DNA of 19,829 nucleotides from the NCBI GenBank assembly GCA_046263055.1, contig JBHELO010000088.1:1-19829 (forward strand). Direction: 5' to 3'. Shown piece by piece: positions 1 through 6,740 of the stretch. Source of the DNA: DATAQC01 sp046263055 (GTDB taxonomy: Bacteria > Actinomycetota > Acidimicrobiia > Acidimicrobiales > AC-14). Positions within the stretch are counted from its first letter, which is position 1. Every line of letters starts with the position of its first letter. Under the pieces are notes generated by a model. That model was not told the DNA's origin and searched no databases. It was given only the letters and a program-made list of their open reading frames with translations. The position numbers were made by a program, and so were the translations under genes.

Positions 1-546
1 CCCGAAGAGGACGCAGGTGGAACGGTCGTCGGGATCGGCCACCCGGGAGAGCGTCTCCGAGCCGATGACCAGCACCGCTTCCAGCCCCCCGGTGGACAGG
101 AGGCCGGCGCCCACCACCAGGGCGTAGACGAAGCCGGCGCACGCGGCGTCGAGGTCGAAGGCGCCACAGCGCAGGCCCAGGGCGTCCTGGACGAACGCCG
201 AGGTGGCGGGAACGGGCTGCTCGGGCGTGCAGGTGGCGACGATGCAGCAGCCGATCTCCGAGGCGGACAGGTCGGCCGACTTGATGGCCGCCGCCCCCGC
301 CTCGGCGGCCAGCGAGGCGGTGGTCTCGCCCGGGCCGGCCACCCGGCGCTCCCGGATGCCCGTTCGCTCGACGATCCAGGCGTCGTTGGTGTCAACCCGC
401 TGCGCCAGATCGTCGTTGGTCACCACCCGCTCGGGCAGGGCGATGCCCCATCCGGCGACGGCCGCTCCCCCGCCCGGGGCGGGGCGGAAGCGGTGGGCGG
501 GCAGGGCCTCGCCGTCGCCCCCCGCCGGGCTCCAGCCCGAGCTCAT
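1..546 (-). CDS. fabH: 3-oxoacyl-ACP synthase III (KAS III), N-terminal part, cut by window edge
   Basis: FabH condenses an acyl-CoA (usually acetyl-CoA or a branched primer) with malonyl-ACP to start fatty-acid synthesis in the cytoplasm. The visible 182 residues carry the thiolase-fold N-terminal half. VTNDDLAQRVDTNDAWI (about 42-58) and RTGIRERR (61-68) are the typical FabH entry motifs, and DLDAACAGFVYAL holds the nucleophilic cysteine, Cys136. The His and Asn of the catalytic triad lie beyond the left edge. The first ~28 residues are a Gly/Ala/Pro-rich extension ahead of the usual start of the fold. I chose the ATG at 546 because a TATGAT box ends six bases upstream. The upstream gene is an AccB-like protein 49 bases away, with fabD before it, so this is a fatty-acid initiation cluster. 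The family call is secure. Substrate preference cannot be read from this fragment. Confidence 0.95.
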   Translation of the reverse strand, partial: MSSGWSPAGGDGEALPAHRFRPAPGGGAAVAGWGIALPERVVTNDDLAQRVDTNDAWIVERTGIRERRVAGPGETTASLAAEAGAAAIKSADLSASEIGCCIVATCTPEQPVPATSAFVQDALGLRCGAFDLDAACAGFVYALVVGAGLLSTGGLEAVLVIGSETLSRVADPDDRSTCVLFG

Positions 547-552
547 CCGCCC

Positions 553-558
553 ATCATA
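553..558 (-). promoter_or_regulatory. -10 box TATGAT of a probable leaderless fabH promoter
   Basis: On the minus strand TATGAT is followed by six bases (GGGCGG) and then the fabH ATG. This spacing puts the predicted transcription start at or next to the start codon. No good -35 hexamer is seen 16 to 18 bases upstream. The box lies in the 49-base gap after the AccB-like gene, so fabH probably has its own promoter besides read-through. This is inferred from sequence only. Confidence 0.55.
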
Positions 559-595
559 CGGGAGGCGGCCGTGGCCGGCCTGCGTGGCCCGAAGG

Positions 596-889
596 TCATG
601 CCAGGCGGAGCCAGGCCACCGGCTGGCCCTGGCGGACGCGCTCGCCGGCGTGGGCCATCAGTCCCATCAGCAGCCCGCCGAAGGGGCTGCGCACCGGCGC
701 CGACTGGCCGTGGCCCTCTACGAAGCCGATGACCTGCTCCCGGGTGATGTCGGCGCCGTCACCCGCGCCGTCGGGGCGGAACCTCCCGGCGATGGGCGCC
801 AGGATCACCCGCTCGGGGACGCCCAGGTGCTCGCCGTGGGCCAGAGAGGCCTCCTGCAGCCGCAGGTCGAGCCGGCCGGTGTCCGTCAT
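596..889 (-). CDS. AccB-like biotinyl/lipoyl-domain protein lacking the modified lysine
   Basis: A 97-residue protein that resembles the carrier domain of biotin carboxyl carrier protein (AccB). APIAGRFRP (31-39) matches the AccB entry strand, and the last ~45 residues follow the hammerhead fold, ending in GERVRQGQPVAWL (82-94). In an ungapped comparison with a generic AccB pattern (VEAMKMMNEVKAPVSG), this protein reads VEGHGQSAPVRSPFGG (57-72). The biotinylated lysine is replaced by Gly61 and the preceding Met by His60. It therefore probably cannot carry biotin or lipoate. The ATG directly follows the fabD stop (TAGATG, no gap), so it is very likely translated with fabD, and fabH follows. 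A structural or regulatory role in fatty-acid synthesis is a guess. The fold match is judged by eye. Confidence 0.8.
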   Translation of the reverse strand: MTDTGRLDLRLQEASLAHGEHLGVPERVILAPIAGRFRPDGAGDGADITREQVIGFVEGHGQSAPVRSPFGGLLMGLMAHAGERVRQGQPVAWLRLA

Positions 890-1813
890 CTATACAACCT
901 CCAAGAGGGGGACGTCGCTAGGCGTGGCGACGTTGGTGACAGGGCACCCGGGGGCGGTGCGGCGGGCCAACCCGCCCAGCACCGAGCCGGGACCGACTTC
1001 GAGGAACGACGCTGCGCCCAGCCCGACCAGGGCATCCATGCCCTCACGCCACCGGACCGGGGACACCAGGTGGTCGGCCAAGCGGGCCCGCCACCCGTCG
1101 CCGTCGAGATGGGGCCGGCCGTCCACGTTGGACACCACCGGCCACGCCGGCGGGCGGAAGTCGGTGGCCGCCAAGAGGGGTTCCAGGGCCTCGCGGGCCG
1201 ACGCCATCAACGGCGTGTGGAAGGCGCCCCCGACGTTCAGAGGAAGCACCCGGCGCACGCCGAGCTCCTTGGCCCGGGCGGCCGCTCGGGCAACGCCGTC
1301 GGGCGTGCCGCCCACGACGACCTGCCCCGGAGCGTTGTCGTTGGCCACCCAGGCCGCCTGCGGGGAGCCGTCGGGAGGTCGGCACGCCTCCTCGGCCTGG
1401 TCGACCGACGCGCCGATGAGGGCGGCCATGCGGCCGCCGGTGCGGTCGGCGGCGGCCTGGGTGACCTCGGCCCGCCGGGCGGCCAGGCGCACGCCGTCCT
1501 CCAGGGACAGGACGCCGGCCGCCACCAGGGCGGTCACCTGGCCGAGGGAGTGCCCGGCCATCGCGACGGGTTCGCCCACCGACGGGCGCACCGCCTCCCA
1601 CGCCATGAGGGACACCAGCATCACCGCCAGCTGGGCCTCCCGGGTGCGGGCCAGGCGGTGCTTGTCCGCGTCCAGCAGTAGCTCGCCCAGGGGCTCCCCC
1701 ACCGCCGCTTCCGCCCGCTCGACCACCGTCCACGCCGGGGAGGCGCGCCACGGCTCACCCATCCGCGGCACTTGAGTCCCCTGCCCGGGGAACAGAACGG
1801 CTCGTCCCAACAC
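890..1813 (-). CDS. fabD: malonyl-CoA:ACP transacylase
   Basis: FabD moves malonyl from CoA to the acyl carrier protein, supplying FabH and the elongating synthases. The 307-residue product has the usual family length. Visible are FPGQGTQ (8-14, oxyanion-hole Gln), GHSLGQ with nucleophile Ser89, the substrate-carboxylate arginine in AARRAE (113/114), and AFHTPLM with catalytic His199. The GTG at 1813 is the track-supported start. A TTG at 1810 in the same frame sits at a better distance (six bases) from a GGGGG run and would shorten the protein by one residue. The stop abuts the start of the AccB-like gene, which suggests translational coupling. Upstream is a 99-base structured gap after the small Cys-motif protein. 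Confidence 0.95.
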   Translation of the reverse strand: MLGRAVLFPGQGTQVPRMGEPWRASPAWTVVERAEAAVGEPLGELLLDADKHRLARTREAQLAVMLVSLMAWEAVRPSVGEPVAMAGHSLGQVTALVAAGVLSLEDGVRLAARRAEVTQAAADRTGGRMAALIGASVDQAEEACRPPDGSPQAAWVANDNAPGQVVVGGTPDGVARAAARAKELGVRRVLPLNVGGAFHTPLMASAREALEPLLAATDFRPPAWPVVSNVDGRPHLDGDGWRARLADHLVSPVRWREGMDALVGLGAASFLEVGPGSVLGGLARRTAPGCPVTNVATPSDVPLLEVV

Positions 1814-1848
1814 ACGCCCCCGGTGCTCTCGTCGAGGTTGGGATACGA

Positions 1849-1911
1849 CCCGGGGGCCGCCCGCTCGGTTACATCCCTGCCGTCCCCGTGCCCTGGGGGA
1901 CGGCCCCCGGG
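1849..1911 (-). other. nested inverted repeats between the small Cys-motif gene and fabD
   Basis: GCCGTCCCC at 1879-1887 and GGGGACGGC at 1896-1904 form a perfect 9-bp stem with an 8-base loop. A second perfect 10-bp pair, CCCGGGGGCC (1849-1858) and GGCCCCCGGG (1902-1911), encloses it and shares three bases (1902-1904), so the two pairings partly compete. The structure begins just downstream of the stop at 1913. There is no T-run after it on the minus strand, so a classic intrinsic terminator is not supported. It could slow or end transcription, or protect a 3' end. Confidence 0.45.
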
Positions 1912-1912
1912 G

Positions 1913-2282
1913 TCAGCCGCCGGCGGCGTCGAAGGTGACGGGGTCCACCGGGCCGCCGTTCGGTCCCGGCGACGGCCCGGGCGCGCCGGCAGAAACCGGG
2001 GCGACAGGGGTGGGCACCGACGTGGCGGCGCCCGTGCGGACGGCGCTGTGGGCTGCGCTGGGGCCGCTGCCGGCGTTCGTGGCGGCGGCCCCAGGCCGGG
2101 CCGGCGTCCGTGCCGGCGGCAGCAGTGGTCGGCCGCCAAGGGCCGGTGTTCGTGCCGGTTGCGATCCCGGAACCGGTGGTCGGGCCGGAACCGGTGGTGT
2201 CGGCGGTATCGGCCGGGGCGAACGGGCAGCCCGGCTGGTGGGGCTGGGTCCGCAGGTCGCCGCACAGGATGCAGTAGGCCAT
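1913..2282 (-). pseudogene. small Cys-motif (possible zinc-binding) protein with an apparent frameshift
   Basis: The start MAYCILCGDL places Cys4, Cys7, His15 and Cys19 in a CxxC...HxxxC arrangement that could bind zinc. A Thr/Gly/Pro/Ala-rich tail follows. From about residue 68 the open frame turns Arg-rich, as shadow frames do here, and ends at 1869. The +1 frame instead continues the same low-complexity, G/C-third-position pattern (AAATNAGSGPSAAHS... to VDPVTFDAAGG) and stops at 1913. The switch lies at a C4 run on the plus strand (2089-2092). I read this as one gene of about 125 residues interrupted by a one-base indel, which may be a sequencing error, a real mutation or recoding. An alternative ATG is at 2294. 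It lies 47 bases after trpA. Its function is not recognised. Confidence 0.5.
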
Positions 2283-2329
2283 GGCCGCCCCCATTGTCGC
2301 CCGCCGGCCGCCTCCCGTACGGAGTCGCG

Positions 2330-3214
2330 TCAGGCGGCGGTGGAGGCGTCCAGTGCGGCCCGCATCTCCCCGACGAAGGCGGCCGCCCCGTTCGGGCCCG
2401 CCCCTTCCAGCAGCCGCCGCACGAGCGCCGAGCCCACGATCACCCCGTCGGCGGTGGCGGTGGCGGCCACCGCCTGCTCGGGCGTGGACACCCCGACGCC
2501 GATGAGGACCGGCTTGTCGGTCACGGCTTTCAGGCGGGCGCCCATGCGGGCGGTGGAGGCGGCCAGCTCGGCCCGCTCGCCGGTGACGCCCATGACGCCC
2601 ACGCCGTAGACCCAGCCCCGGGACCGCTCGCACAGGGCTCGCAGGCGGTCGTCGGGCGTGGTCGGCGCGGCGAGGAGGATGGTGGCCACGCCGGCGTCGT
2701 CGGCGGCCGGGGCCCAGTCGCCGAGCTCCTCCAGGGGCAGGTCGGGCACGATGGCGCCGGCCACGCCGGATCGGGCCAGGGACCGGGCGAAACGGCGGTG
2801 GCCCGACCGGAAGATCACGTTGTAATAGGTCATGACCACCATGGGGATGGGCACGTCGGCGGTGGCCAGGGCCGCCACCAGCCCGGCCGGCGTGGCCCCG
2901 TCGGCCAGGGCCCGGGCCGACGCCGCCTGGATGACGGGCCCGTCCATCACCGGGTCGGAGAAGGGGAGGCCCACCTCCACCGCATCGGCGCCGGCCGCCG
3001 CCACCGCCCGCACCACGTCGAGCCATTCGGGCCCGAGCCCGCCTGTGACGTAGGGCACCAGGAGCTTGCGACCGGCGTCGCGCCGCGCCCGCAGGCGGGC
3101 TTCCAACCACGCCCCGTCCCGTGCCAGGCCGTCGACTGCCGCGTCCGGCGCGCCAAACGCGGGCGATGCCCCCAGCTTTGGCGCGCCAGAAGGCCAAAGA
3201 GGGGCGGCGGTCAC
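2330..3214 (-). CDS. trpA: tryptophan synthase alpha chain
   Basis: TrpA cleaves indole-3-glycerol phosphate to indole and glyceraldehyde-3-phosphate, and indole is channelled to TrpB. Motifs of the TIM barrel are LLVPYVTGG (51-59), VEVGLPFSDPVMDGPVIQ with catalytic Glu80 and Asp91 (Salmonella Glu49/Asp60), YGVGVMGVTGER, and the phosphate-binding GVGVSTPEQ and VIVGSALVR segments. The GTG at 3214 overlaps the trpB stop by four bases (GTGA), the same join seen elsewhere in the window. With this start the protein (294 residues) is about 31 residues longer at the N-terminus than the Salmonella enzyme. That Gly/Ala/Pro extension contains an 11-bp perfect inverted repeat. No in-frame ATG offers a shorter form. 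Identity is certain, the start fairly likely. Confidence 0.95.
   Translation of the reverse strand: MTAAPLWPSGAPKLGASPAFGAPDAAVDGLARDGAWLEARLRARRDAGRKLLVPYVTGGLGPEWLDVVRAVAAAGADAVEVGLPFSDPVMDGPVIQAASARALADGATPAGLVAALATADVPIPMVVMTYYNVIFRSGHRRFARSLARSGVAGAIVPDLPLEELGDWAPAADDAGVATILLAAPTTPDDRLRALCERSRGWVYGVGVMGVTGERAELAASTARMGARLKAVTDKPVLIGVGVSTPEQAVAATATADGVIVGSALVRRLLEGAGPNGAAAFVGEMRAALDASTAA
3147..3187 (-). repeat. 11-bp perfect inverted repeat inside the 5' end of trpA
   Basis: GGCGCGCCAAA (3147-3157) and TTTGGCGCGCC (3177-3187) are perfect reverse complements with a 19-base spacer. A third arm, GCCAAA (3193-3198), can pair with TTTGGC (3177-3182), giving a smaller alternative hairpin nearer the trpB/trpA junction. 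All of it lies in codons of the N-terminal extension of TrpA (around residues 6-23). The arms are A/T-containing in an otherwise almost pure G/C region. It may be an mRNA structure tuning TrpA synthesis or a decayed insertion. Neither is shown. Confidence 0.7.
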
Positions 3215-4398
3215 CGGCGGGTCAGGTCGCCCACGAGGTCGAGCACCTGAGCCACGTCCTTGTCCCCCCGGCCCGAGAGGGTGAGGAGCACGGTGGTGCC
3301 GGGGGCAACGTCGCCCGCCGCCGTGGCCCGCACCAGCCAGGCCAGGGCGTGGGCCGGCTCCAGGGCGGGGATGATGCCCTCCATCTCGGCCAGCAGCCGG
3401 AAGGCGGACACCACCTCGGCGTCCGCCGCGCTGTGGTAGGTGACCCGTCCGATGGACGACAGCCAGGCGTGCTCCGGCCCCACTCCCGGGTAGTCGAGGC
3501 CGGCGGAGATGGACTCGGCCTCCCGGACCTGGCCGTGTTCGTCCTGGAGCAGGAACGACTTGGACCCGTGCACCACCCCGGGGATGCCGCGGCCGATGGC
3601 CGCGCCCCCGGCTGGCTCCACGCCCACCAGGCGGGCCTCGGTGTCCACGAACCCGGCGAAGGTGCCGGCGGCATTGGAGCCGCCGCCCACACAGGCCACC
3701 ACCAGGTCGGGGTCGGCCCCTGCCAGCAGGGCCCGGCACTGGGCCCGAGCCTCGGTGCCGATGACCCGCTGGAACTCGCGGACCATCCACGGGTACGGGT
3801 GGGGGCCCATGACCGATCCCAGGCAGTAGTGCGTGGTCTCCACCGACGCCACCCAATCCCTGAGGGCCTCGTTGATGGCGTCCTTGAGGGTGCGGCTCCC
3901 GGAGGCCACCGGCCGCACGTCGGCGCCCAGCAGGCGCATCCGGAAGACGTTGAGGGCTTGGCGCTCCACGTCCACCTCGCCCATGTACACCAGGCACTCC
4001 ATGCCGAAGAGGGCGGCGGCGGTGGCGGTGGCCACTCCGTGCTGGCCGGCGCCCGTCTCCGCCACCATGCGCCGCTTGCCCATCCGCTGGGCCAGCAGGG
4101 CCTGGCCCACCACGTTGTTCAGCTTGTGCGAGCCGGTGTGGGCCAGGTCCTCCCGTTTGAGCAGGAGGCGGACGCCCAGCCGCTCCGACAGCCGGTGGCA
4201 CTCGGTCACGGGCGTCGGCCGCCCGCCGTAGTCCCGCAGGAGGCCCTCGTAGGTGGCGTGGAACTCCGGGTCGGCCCAGGCGGTGGTGAACGCCGCTTCC
4301 AGCTCGGCGCACGCCGGCTCCAGGGACTCGGGCAGGTAACGGCCCCCGAACTCGCCGAACCGGCCCCGGGGCCCGGGGTCGGCCATAAGGGCGGTCAC
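3211..4398 (-). CDS. trpB: tryptophan synthase beta chain
   Basis: TrpB is the PLP enzyme that joins indole to serine, making tryptophan in a complex with TrpA. Counting from the GTG at 4398 (395 residues), the sequence shows GRFGEFGGRYLPE (12-24), the PLP lysine in HTGSHKLNN (Lys92), AETGAGQHG with catalytic Glu114, the phosphate-binding loop GGGSN (238-242), and SGRGDKD (375-381). All are classical TrpB1 signatures. The GTG start overlaps the trpF stop by four bases (GTGA). An ATG at 4386 would give 391 residues, and GGAGG lies 13 bases before it, so either start is possible. The 3' end overlaps trpA by four bases, fitting the equimolar alpha-beta complex. Confidence 0.97.
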   Translation of the reverse strand: MTALMADPGPRGRFGEFGGRYLPESLEPACAELEAAFTTAWADPEFHATYEGLLRDYGGRPTPVTECHRLSERLGVRLLLKREDLAHTGSHKLNNVVGQALLAQRMGKRRMVAETGAGQHGVATATAAALFGMECLVYMGEVDVERQALNVFRMRLLGADVRPVASGSRTLKDAINEALRDWVASVETTHYCLGSVMGPHPYPWMVREFQRVIGTEARAQCRALLAGADPDLVVACVGGGSNAAGTFAGFVDTEARLVGVEPAGGAAIGRGIPGVVHGSKSFLLQDEHGQVREAESISAGLDYPGVGPEHAWLSSIGRVTYHSAADAEVVSAFRLLAEMEGIIPALEPAHALAWLVRATAAGDVAPGTTVLLTLSGRGDKDVAQVLDLVGDLTRR

Positions 4399-5060
4399 GC
4401 CTCCGCCTGCTGCCAGTCGTAGGGGGCGACGTCGACAGGGTCGTAGTCGTCGGGCACCGCCGCCTTGGCGGCGGCCACGAAGGCGCGCACCGCCAGGGGG
4501 TCCTTGTGCCCCGGCGACCGCTCGACCCCGGAGACGACGTCCACGCCCCAGGGGTGCACCCGGGCGATGGCCTCGGCCACGTTGGCGGGCGTCAGGCCGC
4601 CGGCCAGCACCAGGGGCACGCCGTCGGGAACGCCGTCGGCCAGGCACCAGTCGAAGACCCGGCCCGAGCCGGGGCGGGGGGCGTCGATCATGACCGCGTC
4701 CACGTGATGGTCACGGGCGCCGGCCACCGCCGGGCTGCCGGCCGGGAACGCCTGGATCAGGAAAGGCACCCGCTGGCGCACCCAGCGGGCTTGGTCGGCG
4801 CTCTCGTGGCCGTGGAGCTGGGCGGCCCGCAGGCCCAGACCGTTGACCACCTCCACCACCTTGGCCGGGGCCTCGTCGCGGAAGACACCCACGGTGAGGA
4901 CCTCCCGGGGCAGGCGCTTGACGATGTCACCGGCTCGCGCCGGCGAGACCTGGCGCGGCGACGGGGCGAACACGAAGCCCACCGCGTCGGCACCCATGGC
5001 CACGGCCAGCAGCGCGTCCTCCTCGCTGGTCGTGCCACAGATCTTCACGAACACCCTCAC
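4395..5060 (-). CDS. trpF: phosphoribosylanthranilate isomerase
   Basis: TrpF converts N-(5-phosphoribosyl)anthranilate to CdRP by an Amadori rearrangement. The 221-residue product begins VFVKICGTTSEEDA, where Cys8 is the general base. QLHGHE (81-86) and MIDAPRPGSGRVFDW with general acid Asp126 complete the signature, and LAGGLTPANV and GVDVVSGVE form the phosphate site. The length is normal, with a short acidic tail. The start is a GTG, and another in-frame GTG lies two codons downstream. trpC is 43 bases upstream, while trpB overlaps its stop. A dedicated TrpF is notable because many actinobacteria use the bifunctional PriA instead. Confidence 0.95.
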   Translation of the reverse strand: MRVFVKICGTTSEEDALLAVAMGADAVGFVFAPSPRQVSPARAGDIVKRLPREVLTVGVFRDEAPAKVVEVVNGLGLRAAQLHGHESADQARWVRQRVPFLIQAFPAGSPAVAGARDHHVDAVMIDAPRPGSGRVFDWCLADGVPDGVPLVLAGGLTPANVAEAIARVHPWGVDVVSGVERSPGHKDPLAVRAFVAAAKAAVPDDYDPVDVAPYDWQQAEA

Positions 5061-5103
5061 GACGGTACAGGCACGTTCCCCGGTCGGCGGGGGACCCCGG
5101 GCG

Positions 5104-5889
5104 TCAGCCGGCGACGAAGGCCCGCAGCCCGGCCAGGGCGGCGCCCGGGTCGGCGGCGGTCACGAGGGTCTGCCCCACCAGGACGGCGTCGAAGCCGCAG
5201 GCGGACAGCCCGGCCAGGTCGGCGACCCCCCGGACGCCCGACTCGGCCACCATCACCACGCCCGGCGGCCTGCGGGCGGCCAGGCGCTCGGCCAACCCGA
5301 GGTCGACCTCGAAGGTGCGCAGGTCGCGCCGGTTCACGCCCACCAGGTCGGCACCGGCCGCCGCCGCCCGGTCCAGCTCGGCCTCGGAGTGCACCTCCAC
5401 CAGCGCGTCCAGCCCGAGGTCGACGGCCAGGGCCCGGCACCGGGACAGCTCGGGGTCGGACAGGGCGGCCACGATCAGCAGCACGGCGTCGGCGCCCATC
5501 AGCCGGGCGTCGCACACGTCGGCCTCCGCCACCGTGAAGTCCTTGCGCATGACGGGCAGGTGGCAGGCGGCCCGGGCGTGGACGAGATCGTCGGCCGAGC
5601 CGCCGAAGAACTCGGCGTCGGTGAGCACGGACAGGGCGGCAGCCCCGCCCGACTGGTAGCGCCGGGCCAGGTCGGCGGGCACCAGATCCGGCGCCAGCGG
5701 GCCGGCCGACGGCGACCGGCGCTTGATCTCGGCGATCACCGACAGGCCCGGCTCCCCGGCCAGGGCGGCCCGGAACCCCCGTGGCGGCGGGGCGGCCGCC
5801 GCCCGCTCGGCCAGCTCGGCCAGGGGCCGCCGGTCGGCGGCCGCCGTCGCCCGGTGAGCGGCCACGATCCTGTCGAGCACGCTGGCCAC
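5104..5889 (-). CDS. trpC: indole-3-glycerol-phosphate synthase
   Basis: TrpC closes the indole ring by decarboxylating CdRP to indole-3-glycerol phosphate. At 261 residues it is a monofunctional enzyme. Visible active-site residues are Glu54 and Lys56 in AEIKRRSPS, the general acid Lys116 in MRKDF, Glu165 in LVEVH, Asn186 in GVNRRDL, and Glu216-Ser217 in AESGV. The start GTG at 5889 leads an operon trpC-F-B-A. A TAGCCT box ends six bases before it, so the mRNA is probably leaderless. That would leave no room for a leader-peptide attenuator or T-box directly upstream. The divergent response-regulator gene starts 105 bases away. Confidence 0.96.
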   Translation of the reverse strand: MASVLDRIVAAHRATAAADRRPLAELAERAAAAPPPRGFRAALAGEPGLSVIAEIKRRSPSAGPLAPDLVPADLARRYQSGGAAALSVLTDAEFFGGSADDLVHARAACHLPVMRKDFTVAEADVCDARLMGADAVLLIVAALSDPELSRCRALAVDLGLDALVEVHSEAELDRAAAAGADLVGVNRRDLRTFEVDLGLAERLAARRPPGVVMVAESGVRGVADLAGLSACGFDAVLVGQTLVTAADPGAALAGLRAFVAG

Positions 5890-5895
5890 ACCGCA

Positions 5896-5901
5896 AGGCT
5901 A
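5896..5901 (-). promoter_or_regulatory. -10 box TAGCCT of a probable leaderless trpC promoter
   Basis: TAGCCT is followed by six bases (TGCGGT) and the trpC GTG. The same hexamer and spacing precede the helical-repeat gene at 11891. The predicted transcription start falls on or next to the first codon. It sits in the 105-base divergent region 5890-5994, where I see no comparable box for the response regulator on the plus strand and no clear operator. Confidence 0.5.
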
Positions 5902-5994
5902 CCGGCGGCCCCGGCAGGCCGCCCCACCACGGCCCCCCCACCGCCAGCGACCGACGTGCGGGCCGAGGGTGTCGGGCGGCACGGGCGCGCGACG

Positions 5995-6711
5995 ATGGCG
6001 ACGATGGCCAAGGCCCCCGACGCCGCCGCCCGGGGCCCGGGCCCGGCGGCGGGGACGATCGTGGTGGTGGAGGACGACCGCCACATCGCCGACCTGGTCG
6101 AGCTCTACCTGCGCCAGGACGGGTTCCGGGTGGTGCAGGCGGGCGACGGTCCGTCCGGGATCGAGGCGGCCCGCACCCAGAGGGCCCGCCTGGTGGTGCT
6201 CGACGTCGGCCTCCCGGGCATGGACGGCCTGGAGGTGTGCCGGCGGCTCCGGGCCGCCGGGGACGTGCCCATCCTCATGCTCACCGCACGCGACGGCGAG
6301 ATCGACCGCGTCCTGGGCCTGGAGCTGGGCGCCGACGACTACGTGACCAAGCCTTTCGCCCCCCGGGAACTGGTGGCCCGGGTGCGCGCCATCCTCCGCC
6401 GGGCCGAGGGCCCCCGGGAGAGCCCCGAGATCCTGACCGTGGGCGGGGTGGAGGTGGACGTCGGTCGCCGGGAGGCCCGGGTGGGAACCGACGCCGTCCC
6501 CCTCGCCACGCGCGAGTTCGACCTGCTGCGCTACCTGGCCGAGAACGCCGGGCTGGCGCTCTCCCGCCAGCAGATCCTGGACGGGGTGTGGGGCCCCGGG
6601 TGGTACGGCGACGAGCGCACCGTGGACGTTCACGTCCGCCAGCTCCGCAAGAAGCTGGGCGACGCCCTGCCCCTCGCCACCGTCTGGGGCGTCGGCTACC
6701 GGCTCGGCTAG
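5995..6711 (+). CDS. OmpR/PhoB-family response regulator
   Basis: A two-component transcription factor that binds DNA when phosphorylated by the kinase encoded next to it. The 238-residue product has a receiver domain (about 21-135) with acidic pocket Glu26-Asp27-Asp28, phospho-acceptor Asp70 in LVVLDVGLPGMDG, Thr97 in LTARD and Lys119 in VTKPF. A winged-helix effector domain follows (about 145-238), with REFDLLRYLAENAG, ERTVDVHVRQLRKKL and the terminal VWGVGYRL. An Ala/Gly/Pro-rich tail of ~20 residues precedes the receiver. The start could be the ATG at 5995 or 6004, or a GTG at 5956. The kinase follows after 29 bases. Target genes and stimulus cannot be read, though trpC is transcribed divergently next to it. 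Confidence 0.95.
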   Translation: MATMAKAPDAAARGPGPAAGTIVVVEDDRHIADLVELYLRQDGFRVVQAGDGPSGIEAARTQRARLVVLDVGLPGMDGLEVCRRLRAAGDVPILMLTARDGEIDRVLGLELGADDYVTKPFAPRELVARVRAILRRAEGPRESPEILTVGGVEVDVGRREARVGTDAVPLATREFDLLRYLAENAGLALSRQQILDGVWGPGWYGDERTVDVHVRQLRKKLGDALPLATVWGVGYRLG

Positions 6712-6740
6712 GGCGACGGCGCAGGCAGGGGCGATCCCGG

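Noticed and set aside
203..1681. Long plus-strand open frame opposite fabH, the AccB-like gene and fabD
   Set aside because: Gly/Arg/His-rich composition typical of antisense shadows in very G+C-rich DNA; the opposite strand encodes recognised proteins with intact catalytic motifs.
2330..4312. A 660-codon frame that looks like a fusion of a long extra domain to TrpA
   Set aside because: The part upstream of 3214 is an off-frame reading of trpB. The GTGA junction marks the true TrpA start.
5061..5103. Hairpin between trpC and trpF as a terminator
   Set aside because: On the minus-strand RNA the stem has a mismatch and no T-run; the 43-base gap is ordinary within an operon.
5890..5994. trp leader peptide or T-box upstream of trpC
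   Set aside because: The TAGCCT box lies six bases from the start codon, leaving no leader; no Trp codon run or T-box-like structure seen.
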